Shown here one piece after another: positions 35,198-44,595 of a stretch of 64,000 nt of DNA. Positions within the stretch are counted from its first letter, which is position 1; each line of letters opens with the position of its first letter. Below the pieces are notes generated by a model. The model was not told the origin of the DNA. It saw only the letters and a list, made by a program, of their open reading frames with translations, and did not search any database. This DNA comes from Paraburkholderia aromaticivorans (GTDB lineage: Bacteria > Pseudomonadota > Gammaproteobacteria > Burkholderiales > Burkholderiaceae): the NCBI RefSeq assembly GCF_002278075.1, contig NZ_CP022989.1, positions 496,001 to 560,000 of the forward strand, in the 5' to 3' direction. The position numbers and the translations under genes were made by a program.

Positions 35198-36880
35198 CTA
35201 GACGAGGCCGACCACGAGCGGTCCGAGCAGCGTCAACGCGACGTTCGCGATCGCGTACGTGATCGCGAACGGCACGGTCGGCACGGCGCTTTCCGCCTTG
35301 TCGAGCACGCCGCCGAACGCCGGATTCGCACTGCGCGAGCCGGTCAGCGCGCCGGCCAGAATGGCCGCGTTGTCGTACTTCAGCACGTAGCGGCCGAACA
35401 GCATGGTGAGCAACAGCGGAAACAACGTGACGAACACGCCGAGCAGGAAGATCGTCATGCCGCTCTGTTTGACGGTGACCACGGCCTGCAGGCCGGAGTT
35501 CAAACCGACCACCGCCACGAAGGCCGCGAGGCCGAAGTCCTTCAGCAGTTGCGAGGCCGCTGTCGGCATCACGCCATACATCGGATACTTGCCGCGCATC
35601 CAGCCGAACAGCAGACCGGCCAGCAGGCAGCCGCCACCCGAGCCGAGCGTGAGCGGAATGCCGGCGACATCGACGACGATCAGCCCGATCAACAGACCGA
35701 GCACGAGGCCGACGCCCATATAGATGAAGTCGGTCTTGTTGGTATACGGCAGCTCGTAGCCGGCTGCCTCGACGGCGCGCTTGGTGTCTTTCGGCGAACC
35801 GTAGAAAGTGATGACATCGCCGTGCTCCAGGATGGTTTCCGGCAGGACCGGCAGTGGCTGACCGGCACGCGAAATACTCTGGATGTAGACGCCGTGCCGC
35901 ATATCGCGATCCACCACTTGCCGCGCGGCGGCGATCGTCGTGTGGTTCATGCCCTTGCGCGTGAACACGCCTTCGCGCGTCTGCATGACGACGCCGACAT
36001 CTTCGACGGTGGCCACCTCGCCGCCCGCCGCGCCGAATTCGACCACCGCCTCGCGGCGGCCGACCACCAGCACCACGTCGTTGGGCTTGAGCACCAGATC
36101 GGGCGCCGGATCGAGCGGCTGGCCGTCACGCTTGATCCGCTCGATCGTCAACAGATCGCGATGCAGCGTCTCGACCGCCTTCACCGTTTTGCCGGCGCTG
36201 ACATCGATCTTGTACGCGCGGCCGACCATTTCGGGCAACGCCGAGAGTTGCCCCGGCCCGGTGGCCGTCGCACCCGAGGCCAACTCACGCTCCACTTCGA
36301 GCGAGGCATCGCGCAAACTTTGCCCCATGAATTTCGGCAGAATATTCACGCATACGATGATCGCGCCCAGCGAGCCGAACACGTAGGTGACCGCATAGGC
36401 GATCGCCACGTCCGATTGCAGCGACTTGACCTGATCGGCGGGCAGGCCGAGACGCGCGATCGCGTCGCCCGCCGTGCCGATGATCGCCGATTGCGTCAGC
36501 GCGCCGCCCGCCAGTCCGGCGGCGAGCCCCTTGTTGAGGTGGAACAGCTTCGCGCACACCACCACGGTAATCAGCGCGGTGACCGCCAGAAACACGGCCA
36601 TCGCGATCTCGCGCAGCGTCTTGCGGTTCAGCGAATTGAAGAAGCCCGGACCGGAGTCGTAGCCCACCGCGTAGATGAAGACCGCGAACATGACCGACTT
36701 CACGCCGTTGTCGATCGTCACACCCGCCTGACTGATGACCACCGCGGCCAGCAACGACCCGCCCACGCCGCCCAGCTGAAACTTGCCGAAGTTGATCTGT
36801 CCGATGAAGTAGCCCGCCGCAAGCGACAGAAACAGCGCCATTTCCGGTGATTTCTGAAAAATGTGATGTAGCCAGTCCAT
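35198..36880 (-). CDS. aspT: Aspartate:alanine antiporter (AspT family)
   Basis: Exchanges external aspartate for internal alanine across the inner membrane. Seen: 560 residues; N-terminal helices (MALFLSLAAGYFIGQINFGK), two central TrkA-C-like domains (VVLVVGRREAVVEFG; VLPETILEHGDVITFYGSPK) and C-terminal helices with GSGGGCLLAGLLFGWMRGKYP and GALTGSRSANPAF. Start: ATG at 36880 with GAGGG just upstream. The gene is 93 bases before asdA and 135 bases after a second antiporter copy on the same strand. Partner of AsdA in an aspartate decarboxylation cycle. Confidence 0.93.
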   Translation of the reverse strand: MDWLHHIFQKSPEMALFLSLAAGYFIGQINFGKFQLGGVGGSLLAAVVISQAGVTIDNGVKSVMFAVFIYAVGYDSGPGFFNSLNRKTLREIAMAVFLAVTALITVVVCAKLFHLNKGLAAGLAGGALTQSAIIGTAGDAIARLGLPADQVKSLQSDVAIAYAVTYVFGSLGAIIVCVNILPKFMGQSLRDASLEVERELASGATATGPGQLSALPEMVGRAYKIDVSAGKTVKAVETLHRDLLTIERIKRDGQPLDPAPDLVLKPNDVVLVVGRREAVVEFGAAGGEVATVEDVGVVMQTREGVFTRKGMNHTTIAAARQVVDRDMRHGVYIQSISRAGQPLPVLPETILEHGDVITFYGSPKDTKRAVEAAGYELPYTNKTDFIYMGVGLVLGLLIGLIVVDVAGIPLTLGSGGGCLLAGLLFGWMRGKYPMYGVMPTAASQLLKDFGLAAFVAVVGLNSGLQAVVTVKQSGMTIFLLGVFVTLFPLLLTMLFGRYVLKYDNAAILAGALTGSRSANPAFGGVLDKAESAVPTVPFAITYAIANVALTLLGPLVVGLV

Positions 36881-37015
36881 CGTGCCCTCGCTGGATAGTT
36901 TGCGATACTGAGTACGGGTTGCTGCCTGCGCCTGCGCGGCCCGCTTCAGTCGCGCTGCGTGCGCCGTCTGCTGCATCGGCCGAAGGCGACACGTCACCCC
37001 GGCCTATCCGCCCGC

Positions 37016-38698
37016 CTAGTGGAATTTCCCGGCGAGGCCGACTACCACTGGTCCCATCAGCGGCAACAGAATGTTCGAGAGTGCATACGTGATCGTGTAG
37101 CCGATCACCGGGGTGGAGTTGCCGGTGACGCCCACCAGTGCGCTGATCGCGGGCGTGCTGCATTGCTGGCCGGCAATCGCGCCGAGCAGCATGGGCGCCT
37201 CGAGCTTGAGGAACATGCGGCCAATCCATAGCGACAGCAGGCCGGGTACGAGCACCATCAGAATCCCCGCCAGCGGCAATGCCAGCCCGTACTCGCGCAC
37301 CAGCTTGATGGCGTCCGGTCCCGCCGACAAACCCACCGCGGCGATGAAAGTGGCAAGGCCGAAGTCCTTGAGGATCTGCGCCGCCGCCGAAGGCAACGAA
37401 CCGATCACCGGGTAACGCGAACGGATCCAGCCGAACAGCAGCCCTGACAGCAGACAGCCGCCGCCGGTGCCGAGCGCGAGCGACACGCCGCCGACCCGCC
37501 CGCCGAGATGACCGATCGCCATGCCGACCAGCACGCCGAGTCCCAGATAAACGAAGTCGGTCTTCTGCGTGGCCACCACCATGTAGCCGAGGAGCTTCGC
37601 ACCGCGCTGGACATCCGCCTTTGCGCCCACCAGCGTCAGCACGTCGCCGCGATTGAGTTCGGTGCCGGGCAGCGCGGGCACCGTGGTCTCGAGCCGGGTG
37701 ACCGCCGCGATGTAGATGCCGCGGCCGTTTTCCGGCGTCGCCTGATCGCGTACCTGCGCGACGGTCAGGCCGTGCAGATCGCGGCGCGTCAGCACCACGT
37801 CGAGCTTCTCGGCCATCACCTGGCCGAACTCCGCGCCGTCCACTTCTTCACCGAGACCGGCCGCGGCCGCCACGATCGCTTCGCGCCGCCCGCCCACCAG
37901 AATGACGTCGCCGGGCGCGAGCGTGAGTTGCGGCTCGGCCGGCACTTCAGCGCCGTTGCGCCGCACGCGCTCGACCGTCAGGTTGAAGCCGTACTGCTGC
38001 TCGAACGCGCGGATCGTCGTGCCGGCTGCCGCGCCCACGTGGAACGCGCGGCCCACCAGTGCCGGCGCCGCGGCGCGCTGCCCCTCGCCGTACGCGCCTT
38101 CACCGCCGAGCTTGCGCCACACGCGCTCGGCCTCGTCGCGCAGATTGACGCGCAGCAGCAACGGTGCGAACTGGCTGGTGAAGAGCACGATGGTGATCAG
38201 CCCGAACAGGTAGCTCACGCTGTACGCGGTCACGATGTTCGCCTGCAGGCGCAGCGTTTCGGCGTCGCTGAAGCCGAGCTTGGCAATCGCCTCGGACGCC
38301 GTGCCGATCACGGCGGACTCCGTCGCGGCGCCGGCCAGCAGGCCGGCCGCCGTGCCGGCGTCGAGCCGCATGACGGCCACCGCGATCATGATCAACGCCA
38401 GCACCGAGACGATCTCGACCACCGACAGCAGACCGTAGCGCCAGCCGCGCCCGATGTTGGCGAAGAACTGCGGTCCGCCGGTGAAGCCCAGTGCGAAGAT
38501 GAACAACGCAAACGCGATGTTCTTCAGGTCGGGCGCAAGGCGTGCGCCGGTCTGACCCAATAGCAACGCAACGATCAACGTCCCGCATACGCCGCCCAGC
38601 TGAATGGGCCCGATGCGGAAAGAACCAATGAAATATCCGATTGCAAGGCTTGCGAACAGCGCGATCTCGGGTTGAGATCTCAGCAATTCACCGATCAT
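37016..38698 (-). CDS. Second AspT-family antiporter, paralogue
   Basis: Seen: 560 residues with the same plan: N-terminal helices (EIALFASLAIGYFIGSFRIG), two TrkA-C-like domains (VILVGGRREAIVAAA; ELNRGDVLTLVGAKADVQRG) and C-terminal helices containing LGTGGGCLLSGLLFGWIRSRYP and GAIAGQQCSTPAISALVG. Its sequence is clearly related to, but well diverged from, its neighbour, so it is probably not a recent duplication and may carry a different amino acid pair, or the two may form a heteromer. It is the first gene of the operon; the upstream AT-rich region should hold the promoter. Confidence 0.9.
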   Translation of the reverse strand: MIGELLRSQPEIALFASLAIGYFIGSFRIGPIQLGGVCGTLIVALLLGQTGARLAPDLKNIAFALFIFALGFTGGPQFFANIGRGWRYGLLSVVEIVSVLALIMIAVAVMRLDAGTAAGLLAGAATESAVIGTASEAIAKLGFSDAETLRLQANIVTAYSVSYLFGLITIVLFTSQFAPLLLRVNLRDEAERVWRKLGGEGAYGEGQRAAAPALVGRAFHVGAAAGTTIRAFEQQYGFNLTVERVRRNGAEVPAEPQLTLAPGDVILVGGRREAIVAAAAGLGEEVDGAEFGQVMAEKLDVVLTRRDLHGLTVAQVRDQATPENGRGIYIAAVTRLETTVPALPGTELNRGDVLTLVGAKADVQRGAKLLGYMVVATQKTDFVYLGLGVLVGMAIGHLGGRVGGVSLALGTGGGCLLSGLLFGWIRSRYPVIGSLPSAAAQILKDFGLATFIAAVGLSAGPDAIKLVREYGLALPLAGILMVLVPGLLSLWIGRMFLKLEAPMLLGAIAGQQCSTPAISALVGVTGNSTPVIGYTITYALSNILLPLMGPVVVGLAGKFH

Positions 38699-39154
38699 GT
38701 GGGCTCGCCGATTTTCTGGTTTATTAGCAGGGGGCTGAAGAATTCATTGCAGAAATGCTAATGAAGTCATTTTTCCCCTATGACGCACGCATTACCCAAC
38801 CGGCATAATGATTGAGTAAAAACACAATTTATGGCAATAGAATGACGCGAGTCGCGTCCGAAGGAACATGCCGCATTGCAGCGACGGCGGCGGTGAAGAT
38901 GGCTTTCCGTTAGTTCGACAGTCACGCTTTCCTCGCGAAGTTGCCTAACGCCGTGAAAAAGACCTAGGCTGCTGATGGCCAATTACAACAGCAAAAGGCC
39001 AATTGCAACAGCAAAATGAACATGCATTCTTGAATTGCATTTTTAATAAATATTGTAGTTCGACAAGGCTGTCAATATTATTTTCAACTCGCGGCCGATT
39101 CGTCTTCGCAAAAAATGATCTTTAGCAATGGCACGCATTTCTTTGGAGCCCGAC
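38699..39154. other. AT-rich intergenic region between divergent aspT paralogue and ldhA
   Basis: About 455 bases, with 38990-39120 notably AT-rich (TTTTTAATAAATATTGTAG). Contains a short duplication, CCAATT(A/G)CAACAGCAAAA(G/T) at about 38980 and 39000. Likely promoter region for both genes; oxygen- or pH-dependent regulation would suit them, but no specific FNR site was found by eye. Confidence 0.5.
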
Positions 39155-40153
39155 ATGCGCGTGATTCTGTTCAGCAGCCGCCAATACGACAGCGACACGT
39201 TCAGCGAGGCCAATGCGGCGCATCGCTATGAATTGCATTTCCAGGAATCGCACCTCGACAGCGAGACCGCCGTCCTCGCTCAAGGCTATGAAGTGGTGTG
39301 TCCGTTCGTCAACGATCGCGTCGACGCGGCCGTGCTGGAGCGGCTCCACGCCGGCGGCACGCGCATGATCGCGTTGCGCTCGGCGGGCTTCAATCACGTC
39401 GATCTGGCCGCGGCCGAGCGTCTCGGCATCACGGTCGCGCGGGTGCCGGCCTACTCGCCGCACGCGGTGGCCGAACATGCGGTCGGTTTGATTCTGGCGC
39501 TGAACCGGCGCCTGCCGCGCGCCGCCGCACGCACGCGCGAAGGCGACTTTTCGCTGCACGGACTGCTCGGCTTCGATCTGCACGGCAAGACCGTGGGCGT
39601 GATCGGCACCGGCATGATCGGTCGCGTGTTCGGCCGCATCATGGCAGGCTTCGGCATGCAGGTGCTCGCGCACGACCCCGGCACGCCCGCCGGCGACCTG
39701 CTCGCGCTAGGCGCTCGCTACGTGCCGCTCGACACGTTGCTCGCCGAGTCCGATGTCGTCAGCCTGCATTGTCCGCTGGTGGCGGGCACGTACCATCTGA
39801 TCGACGGCCCCGCGCTTGCAAAAATGAAGCGCGGCGCGATGCTGATCAACACGGGCCGCGGCGGTCTCGTCGAAAGCAATGCGCTGATCGGTGCGTTGAA
39901 GGACGGCCAGCTCGGTCACCTCGGGCTCGACGTGTACGAGGAGGAAGGCGGCCTGTTCTTCGAGGATCACTCGAACCTGCCCTTGCAGGACGACGTGCTG
40001 GCGCGTCTGCTGATGTTCCCGAACGTGATCGTCACCGCGCACCAGGCGTTCTTCACCCGCGAGGCGATGAGCGAGATCGCCCAGACCACGCTCGCGAACG
40101 TCGCGGCGTGGCAGGCCGGCACGCCGCGCAACGTGGTGCGCGCGACGGCTTAA
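39155..40153 (+). CDS. ldhA: D-lactate dehydrogenase (fermentative, LdhA type)
   Basis: Reduces pyruvate to D-lactate with NADH. Seen: 332 residues aligning along the whole length with E. coli LdhA from memory: VILFSSRQYDSDTF, CPFVNDRVDAAVLE, RSAGFNHVDLAAAERLGI, NAD loop GVIGTGMIGRVFGRIM, catalytic Arg in INTGRGGLVES, Glu in YEEEGGLFFED, His in VTAHQAFFTREAM. Start: ATG at 39155 with GGAG at seven bases; the frame could open at 39128 but with a weaker site. Divergent from the aspartate/alanine operon; together they link aspartate, alanine, pyruvate and lactate. Confidence 0.92.
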   Translation: MRVILFSSRQYDSDTFSEANAAHRYELHFQESHLDSETAVLAQGYEVVCPFVNDRVDAAVLERLHAGGTRMIALRSAGFNHVDLAAAERLGITVARVPAYSPHAVAEHAVGLILALNRRLPRAAARTREGDFSLHGLLGFDLHGKTVGVIGTGMIGRVFGRIMAGFGMQVLAHDPGTPAGDLLALGARYVPLDTLLAESDVVSLHCPLVAGTYHLIDGPALAKMKRGAMLINTGRGGLVESNALIGALKDGQLGHLGLDVYEEEGGLFFEDHSNLPLQDDVLARLLMFPNVIVTAHQAFFTREAMSEIAQTTLANVAAWQAGTPRNVVRATA

Positions 40154-40178
40154 GCGCCGCGGCTGTTGGTCAGCGCAG

Positions 40179-40312
40179 CCGCGCGGACCACTGTTCGTGC
40201 GCCTGCCTGGACGCCGGCGCTGGATCAGCGGAGCGGAGCGGACCACTGTTCGTGCGCCCGCTCAGACGCCGCCACTGCCACCCAGCGGAGTCGCGCGGAC
40301 GACCGTGCGCGC
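40179..40312. repeat. Three direct repeats (55-57 bp period) at the 3' end of the ParB-like gene
   Basis: The motif CGGACCACTGTTCGTGCGCC occurs at 40184 and 40239, and a variant CGGACGACCGTGCGCGC at 40296, with similar flanks. The copy at 40296 codes for the C-terminal peptide ARTVVRATPL of the neighbouring minus-strand gene; the other two lie beyond its stop and would translate to similar peptides (ARTVVRSAPL). This suggests tandem duplication of the gene end. Confidence 0.8.
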
Positions 40313-40879
40313 ATCGTCGGCCGCGCCGCAAAGCTCACGCAGCAACGTCGCCTCGCGCTCATGCACTTCCACCGGAAACCAGCGCGCACCCGCGGCGGCC
40401 AGGTAGCGCGCGCGGTGCTGGCCGTTGCGAAACGCCACCACCCCTTCGCGCTCCAGCCCCACCCAGCCGAGCAGACCCGGCCCGCGACGCGTCGAGATCG
40501 TCACGTACGGCATCTGCGGAATGCGCGGGTTCTCCGGATCGAGAAACTCGCGAATGCCGCGCACCTTGCCGGAATGCCATTCGGCGACCGGCTTCAAAAC
40601 ATAATCCGTGTTGTCGCGATCGGCGCAGGCCAGCAGCTTGCGCACGTCGACGAGTACCACCTGATGGCGCGTACCGTCCGTGACGAAAACGCGCTTCAGG
40701 CGCACATGGTCGTACCATGAATGCTCTTGCAGCGGCACGATCCAGACCGTCTCGGCACAAGCCGGCGCGGCAGTTGACGATGAGTTGGACAAGGGCAAAG
40801 GCAGGCTCGATAAGCTGGCGAAAAATCGCCAGCGCGTTAGGAGAGCGCTAAAGCTACGAGCCGATTGTGAAAGAAGCAT
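40262..40879 (-). CDS. ParB/sulfiredoxin-fold-like hypothetical protein
   Basis: Seen: 205 residues. A low-complexity Ser/Leu N-terminus is followed by a conserved-looking core: RHQVVLVDVRKLLACADRDN, YVLKPVAEWHSGKVRGIREF and VVAFRNGQHRARYLAAAGAR. The G-x-H-R segment resembles the ParB N-terminal/sulfiredoxin superfamily, where it binds nucleotide. Similar Burkholderia proteins are, as I recall, labelled plasmid fertility inhibition factor-like; that is unverified. Function is unknown. The start has no clear ribosome site, and the first 40 residues may not be translated. The 3' end is tandemly duplicated downstream. Confidence 0.68.
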   Translation of the reverse strand: MLLSQSARSFSALLTRWRFFASLSSLPLPLSNSSSTAAPACAETVWIVPLQEHSWYDHVRLKRVFVTDGTRHQVVLVDVRKLLACADRDNTDYVLKPVAEWHSGKVRGIREFLDPENPRIPQMPYVTISTRRGPGLLGWVGLEREGVVAFRNGQHRARYLAAAGARWFPVEVHEREATLLRELCGAADDARTVVRATPLGGSGGV

Positions 40880-40964
40880 GACAGGCCACGGTATTAACTA
40901 CGCTGCATGAGCACCTTGCGCGAAACCCCGTACGACGAGGTGACGCGCCGCTACGGAGACAACG

Positions 40965-41789
40965 ATGTCAACCACGCTCAATTTCAATGACCACGTGCGC
41001 ATCGAAGCTAACGAGGCTATCGGCGTCGCCACGATCGTTCTTGAGCGGCCCGCGCGCCGTAATGCTGTCGACCGCCCGGTCGCGCAGGCGCTCAGCGCGG
41101 CGTTCGCCCGTTTCGAAGCGGAGCCGGCGTGGCGCGCGGCGGTGCTGTTCGGCGCGGGCGGCACCTTCTGCGCCGGCGCGGATCTGAGCGCACTCGCCGA
41201 CGACACCCGCCGCAACGAACTGCACGCCGACGGCAGCGGGCCCGGCCCGATGGGCCCGACGCGCATGAGCTTCAGCAAGCCGGTCATTGCCGCGATTGCC
41301 GGCTACGCGGTCGCGGGCGGTCTGGAGCTGGCTGCGCTGTGCGATCTGAGAGTGGTCGAAGACGACGCGGTGCTCGGCGTGTTCTGCCGGCGCGTGGGGA
41401 TTCCGCTGATCGACGGCGGCACGATCCGGCTGCCGCGTCTGATCGGCCTGTCACGCGCGCTGGACCTGATTCTGACCGGGCGCGCGGTGAGCGCGCAGGA
41501 AGCGCTCGGCTTCGGTCTCGCCAACCGCGTCGTAGCCAAAGGCACGGCCCGCGCGGCGGCCGAACAGTTGGCCGCCGAACTGGCCGCGTTGCCGCAGGCG
41601 GCGTTGCTTGCGGACCGCCGCTCCGCGCTCGAAAACAGCATGCTCGACGATTTCGCCAAAGCTTTGCGTCGGGAAGGCGCCGGGGGCTTTCGCGCCGTCT
41701 TCGACGAAGGGGTCGCTGGCGCGGCGCGTTTCGCCGAAGGCGCCGGCCGCCACGGCAACACCCTCGATACCGGCGACGGCACGCGCTAG
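40965..41789 (+). CDS. Enoyl-CoA hydratase/isomerase family protein (crotonase)
   Basis: Acts on an acyl-CoA in fatty acid or aromatic acid breakdown. Seen: 274 residues. Oxyanion-hole segments FGAGGTFCAGADLSAL and VIAAIAGYAVAGGLELAALC are typical; DLRVVEDDAVLGVFCRRVGIPLIDGGTIRLPRLIG follows. In that segment the first catalytic Glu position of hydratases is not clearly filled, but DGG-T in the second suggests a crotonase with hydratase-like chemistry. The exact substrate is not predictable. Start: ATG with GGAG upstream. Divergent from the ParB-like gene. Confidence 0.87.
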   Translation: MSTTLNFNDHVRIEANEAIGVATIVLERPARRNAVDRPVAQALSAAFARFEAEPAWRAAVLFGAGGTFCAGADLSALADDTRRNELHADGSGPGPMGPTRMSFSKPVIAAIAGYAVAGGLELAALCDLRVVEDDAVLGVFCRRVGIPLIDGGTIRLPRLIGLSRALDLILTGRAVSAQEALGFGLANRVVAKGTARAAAEQLAAELAALPQAALLADRRSALENSMLDDFAKALRREGAGGFRAVFDEGVAGAARFAEGAGRHGNTLDTGDGTR

Positions 41790-41973
41790 ACGCGCCGCGA
41801 TGTGCCACGAGAATAGCGCCGCCGCAGCCTTCAGCAAAAAACAACAACTGCGGCTACGGTCAGCAAGGCTGTTTTGACTTAGGTAGAATCCCCTACTGCT
41901 TTACCCCTTGTCCGGCGCACGCGTTCTCGCCCCGAAAACGCGCGCCGGCCGCGCGACGCTCCCCGCCGCGCCG

Positions 41974-43158
41974 ATGCACGCTCCCTTCATCATGCCTTTG
42001 CCCCTGCTCGCCCTTGCCGTTGCCGCTTTTGGAATCGGTACCACCGAATTCGTGATCATGGGATTGCTGCCCGATGTCGCGCGCGACCTGGCCGTCTCGA
42101 TTCCGGCGGCCGGCATGCTGGTGTCGGCGTACGCGCTCGGCGTCACCATCGGCGCGCCGATCGTCGCGATCGCGGTCGCCAACATGCCGCGCAAGAAGGC
42201 GCTGATGAGTCTGATCGGCGTGTTCATCGTCGGCAATCTGCTGTGCGCGGTGGCGCCGGGTTACGCGGTGCTGATGGCCGCGCGCATCGTCACGGCGTTC
42301 TGCCACGGTGCGTTCTTCGGCATCGGCTCGGTGGTGGCCGCGGGCCTCGTCGCGCCGAACCGCCGCGCGCAAGCCATCGCGCTGATGTTCACGGGCCTCA
42401 CGCTTGCCAACGTGCTGGGCGTGCCGCTCGGCACCGCGCTCGGCCAGGCGGTGGGTTGGCGCGCCACCTTCTGGGCGGTCACGGGCATCGGCCTCGTCGC
42501 GGCGGCCGCGCTCGCCGTGTGCCTGCCGGCGAAGATCGAGACGCAGAAGGCGAGCCTCGTCCGTGAATTCAGCGTGCTGAAGAACCCGCAAGTGCTGATG
42601 GTGCTCGGCATCAGCGTGCTCGCGTCGGCGAGTCTCTTTTCTACCTTCACGTACATCACGCCGATTCTCGAAGACGTGACCGGCTTTACGCCGCATGCGG
42701 TCACCCTCGTGCTGCTGCTGTTCGGCCTGGGTCTGACGGTGGGCAGCACGCTCGGCGGCAAGCTGGCCGACTGGCGGCTGATGCCGTCGCTGGTGGCGTT
42801 TCTGCTCGCCATCGTCGTGATTCTGACCATCTTTGCCGGCACCATGCATGCGGAGATCCCGGCGATGATCACGATTTTCGCGTGGGGTGTTCTGGCCTTC
42901 GCCATCGTGCCGCCGCTGCAAATGCTGATCGTCGACCGCGCGAGTCATGCGCCGAATCTGGCTTCGACCTTGAACCAGGGCGCCTTCAACCTCGGCAATG
43001 CGACGGGCGCGTGGCTCGGCGGCATGGCGATCGGCGCGGGCGCACCGCTCACGACGCTGCCGTGGGTCGGTGTGGCGACCTCGATCGGCGCGCTCGTGCT
43101 GACGCTGTGGTCGGTGTCGATCGACCGGCGCGCGCAACGGGTCGCCGTGGCGGGCTGA
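41974..43158 (+). CDS. MFS efflux transporter (AraJ/YdhP-like)
   Basis: Seen: about 394 residues with twelve hydrophobic segments. LPLLALAVAAFGIGTTEFVIMGLLPDVARDL is the hallmark start of the AraJ/NepI/YdhP sugar- or drug-efflux branch (DHA1). Family members export arabinose polymers, purine nucleosides or drugs; the substrate here is unknown. Start: ATG at 41974 (MHAPFIMPLP) chosen by family alignment; ATG at 41992 or 41908 are alternatives, with no decisive ribosome site. Not obviously coupled to the crotonase gene 184 bases upstream. Confidence 0.87.
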   Translation: MHAPFIMPLPLLALAVAAFGIGTTEFVIMGLLPDVARDLAVSIPAAGMLVSAYALGVTIGAPIVAIAVANMPRKKALMSLIGVFIVGNLLCAVAPGYAVLMAARIVTAFCHGAFFGIGSVVAAGLVAPNRRAQAIALMFTGLTLANVLGVPLGTALGQAVGWRATFWAVTGIGLVAAAALAVCLPAKIETQKASLVREFSVLKNPQVLMVLGISVLASASLFSTFTYITPILEDVTGFTPHAVTLVLLLFGLGLTVGSTLGGKLADWRLMPSLVAFLLAIVVILTIFAGTMHAEIPAMITIFAWGVLAFAIVPPLQMLIVDRASHAPNLASTLNQGAFNLGNATGAWLGGMAIGAGAPLTTLPWVGVATSIGALVLTLWSVSIDRRAQRVAVAG

Positions 43159-43310
43159 TTGGCCTGATCGGCGCTCTTATCGGCGCTTATCCGTACCCTG
43201 CGCGACGACTCACCGCCACACTCGTGCCGGCCAGCCGGCGCAGCAACGGCTCACATCGCAACCTCGATCCAGACTGCGCATGACTCGCGGCCGTAGTAGC
43301 ATCTCGGCCG

Positions 43311-44471
43311 ATGAAAGTCATCCTCACTCGCGATTTCCTCGCTTTGATCCTCAGTGTCGCCGTTGTCGGACTCGGCAGCGGCGCGACACTTCCCCTCACG
43401 GCCCTCGCGCTCACGCAAGCCGGCTATGGCACCGACGTGGTCGGTCTGCTGACGGCCGCGCAAGCAGGCGGCGGCCTCGTCATCGTGCCGCTCGCCGGCT
43501 GGATCGCGGCGCGCTTCGGCGGCCGCCAGGTGATCGTCGGTGCCGTGCTGGTGGTGGCGCTCGCCACCGCGCTGATGCAACTCACCGCGAACCTGTGGCT
43601 CTGGGCCGTGTTGCGCGTGCTGTGCGGCGCGGCACTGATGCTCCTCTTCACGATCGGCGAAGCCTGGGTCAACCAGTTGGCCGACGACGCCTCGCGCGGC
43701 CGCGTCGTCGCCATCTACGCCACCAACTTCACGCTGTTCCAGATGGCGGGGCCGGTGCTGGTGAGTCAGATCGCGGGCTTCGCGCACTGGCGCTTCCTGC
43801 TGTGCGGCGCGATCTTCCTGCTGGCGCTGCCGATGCTCGCCGCGATCCGCACGACGCCCCAAGCCTCCGACGACGAGCACGCGGCGCACGGCAGCTGGCG
43901 TCGTGTCTTACCGCAGATGCCGGCGCTCGTGATCGGCACTGGCTTCTTCGCGTTGTTCGACACGATCGCGCTCTCGTTGCTGCCGCTCTTCGCGATGTCG
44001 CACGGCATCACGAGCGAGGTGGCCGTGCTGTTCGCCTCGGCTCTGCTCCTTGGCGATACGACGATGCAGTTTCCGATCGGCTGGCTCGCCGACCGGCTCG
44101 GCCGCGAGCGGGTGCATATCGGTTGCGGTGTGGTCGTCGTAGCGTTGCTGCCGTTTTTGCCTTGGGCGGCCACTTCACCGTGGCTTTGCTGGCCGCTGCT
44201 CTATGTGCTCGGCGCGGCGGCAGGCGCGATCTACACGCTCTCGCTGGTGGCCTGCGGTGAACGCTTTCGCGGTGTCGCGCTGGTGTCGGCCAGCTCGCTG
44301 GTGGGCGCCTCGTGGAGCGCGGCCAGTTTCGGCGGCCCGCTGGTGGCCGGTGCGCTGATGAAGAGTGTGGGTAACGACGCGATGGTCGGCGTGCTGCTCG
44401 CTGCGGCGTTGGCGTTTCTCGGCGCGGCCTGGTGGGAGAAGCGGCATGCGCCGGTGGGGAGCGTCGGCTGA
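43311..44471 (+). CDS. MFS transporter (YcaD-like)
   Basis: Seen: 386 residues, twelve hydrophobic segments. MKVILTRDFLALILSVAVVG and FTIGEAWVNQLADDASRGRVVAIYATNF resemble the YcaD/UMF-type branch of the major facilitator superfamily. Substrate unknown. It is preceded by another MFS gene 152 bases away on the same strand but they are not related closely. A strong bidirectional terminator follows. The ribosome site before the ATG is weak. Confidence 0.85.
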   Translation: MKVILTRDFLALILSVAVVGLGSGATLPLTALALTQAGYGTDVVGLLTAAQAGGGLVIVPLAGWIAARFGGRQVIVGAVLVVALATALMQLTANLWLWAVLRVLCGAALMLLFTIGEAWVNQLADDASRGRVVAIYATNFTLFQMAGPVLVSQIAGFAHWRFLLCGAIFLLALPMLAAIRTTPQASDDEHAAHGSWRRVLPQMPALVIGTGFFALFDTIALSLLPLFAMSHGITSEVAVLFASALLLGDTTMQFPIGWLADRLGRERVHIGCGVVVVALLPFLPWAATSPWLCWPLLYVLGAAAGAIYTLSLVACGERFRGVALVSASSLVGASWSAASFGGPLVAGALMKSVGNDAMVGVLLAAALAFLGAAWWEKRHAPVGSVG

Positions 44472-44517
44472 TAGCAGACTTTGACGCGGTGTCGCCGCGT
44501 GATGATGCGCGAATAGC

Positions 44518-44555
44518 AAAACGGGGAAGCCGTTCATCCTGGCTTCCCCGTTTTT
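44518..44555. terminator. Bidirectional rho-independent terminator
   Basis: AAACGGGGAAGCC pairs with GGCTTCCCCGTTT around a nine-base loop, with TTTTT after it on the plus strand and A-rich sequence on the other side. It separates the convergent MFS and fahA genes. Confidence 0.92.
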
Positions 44556-44595
44556 CGTCATGCGGCTTGCATGCTGCTCGCGCGGTCTTTCAGCG

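Noticed and set aside
38767..38982. Minus-strand frame in the aspT-ldhA gap
   Set aside because: No ribosome site and no family; lies in probable promoter DNA.
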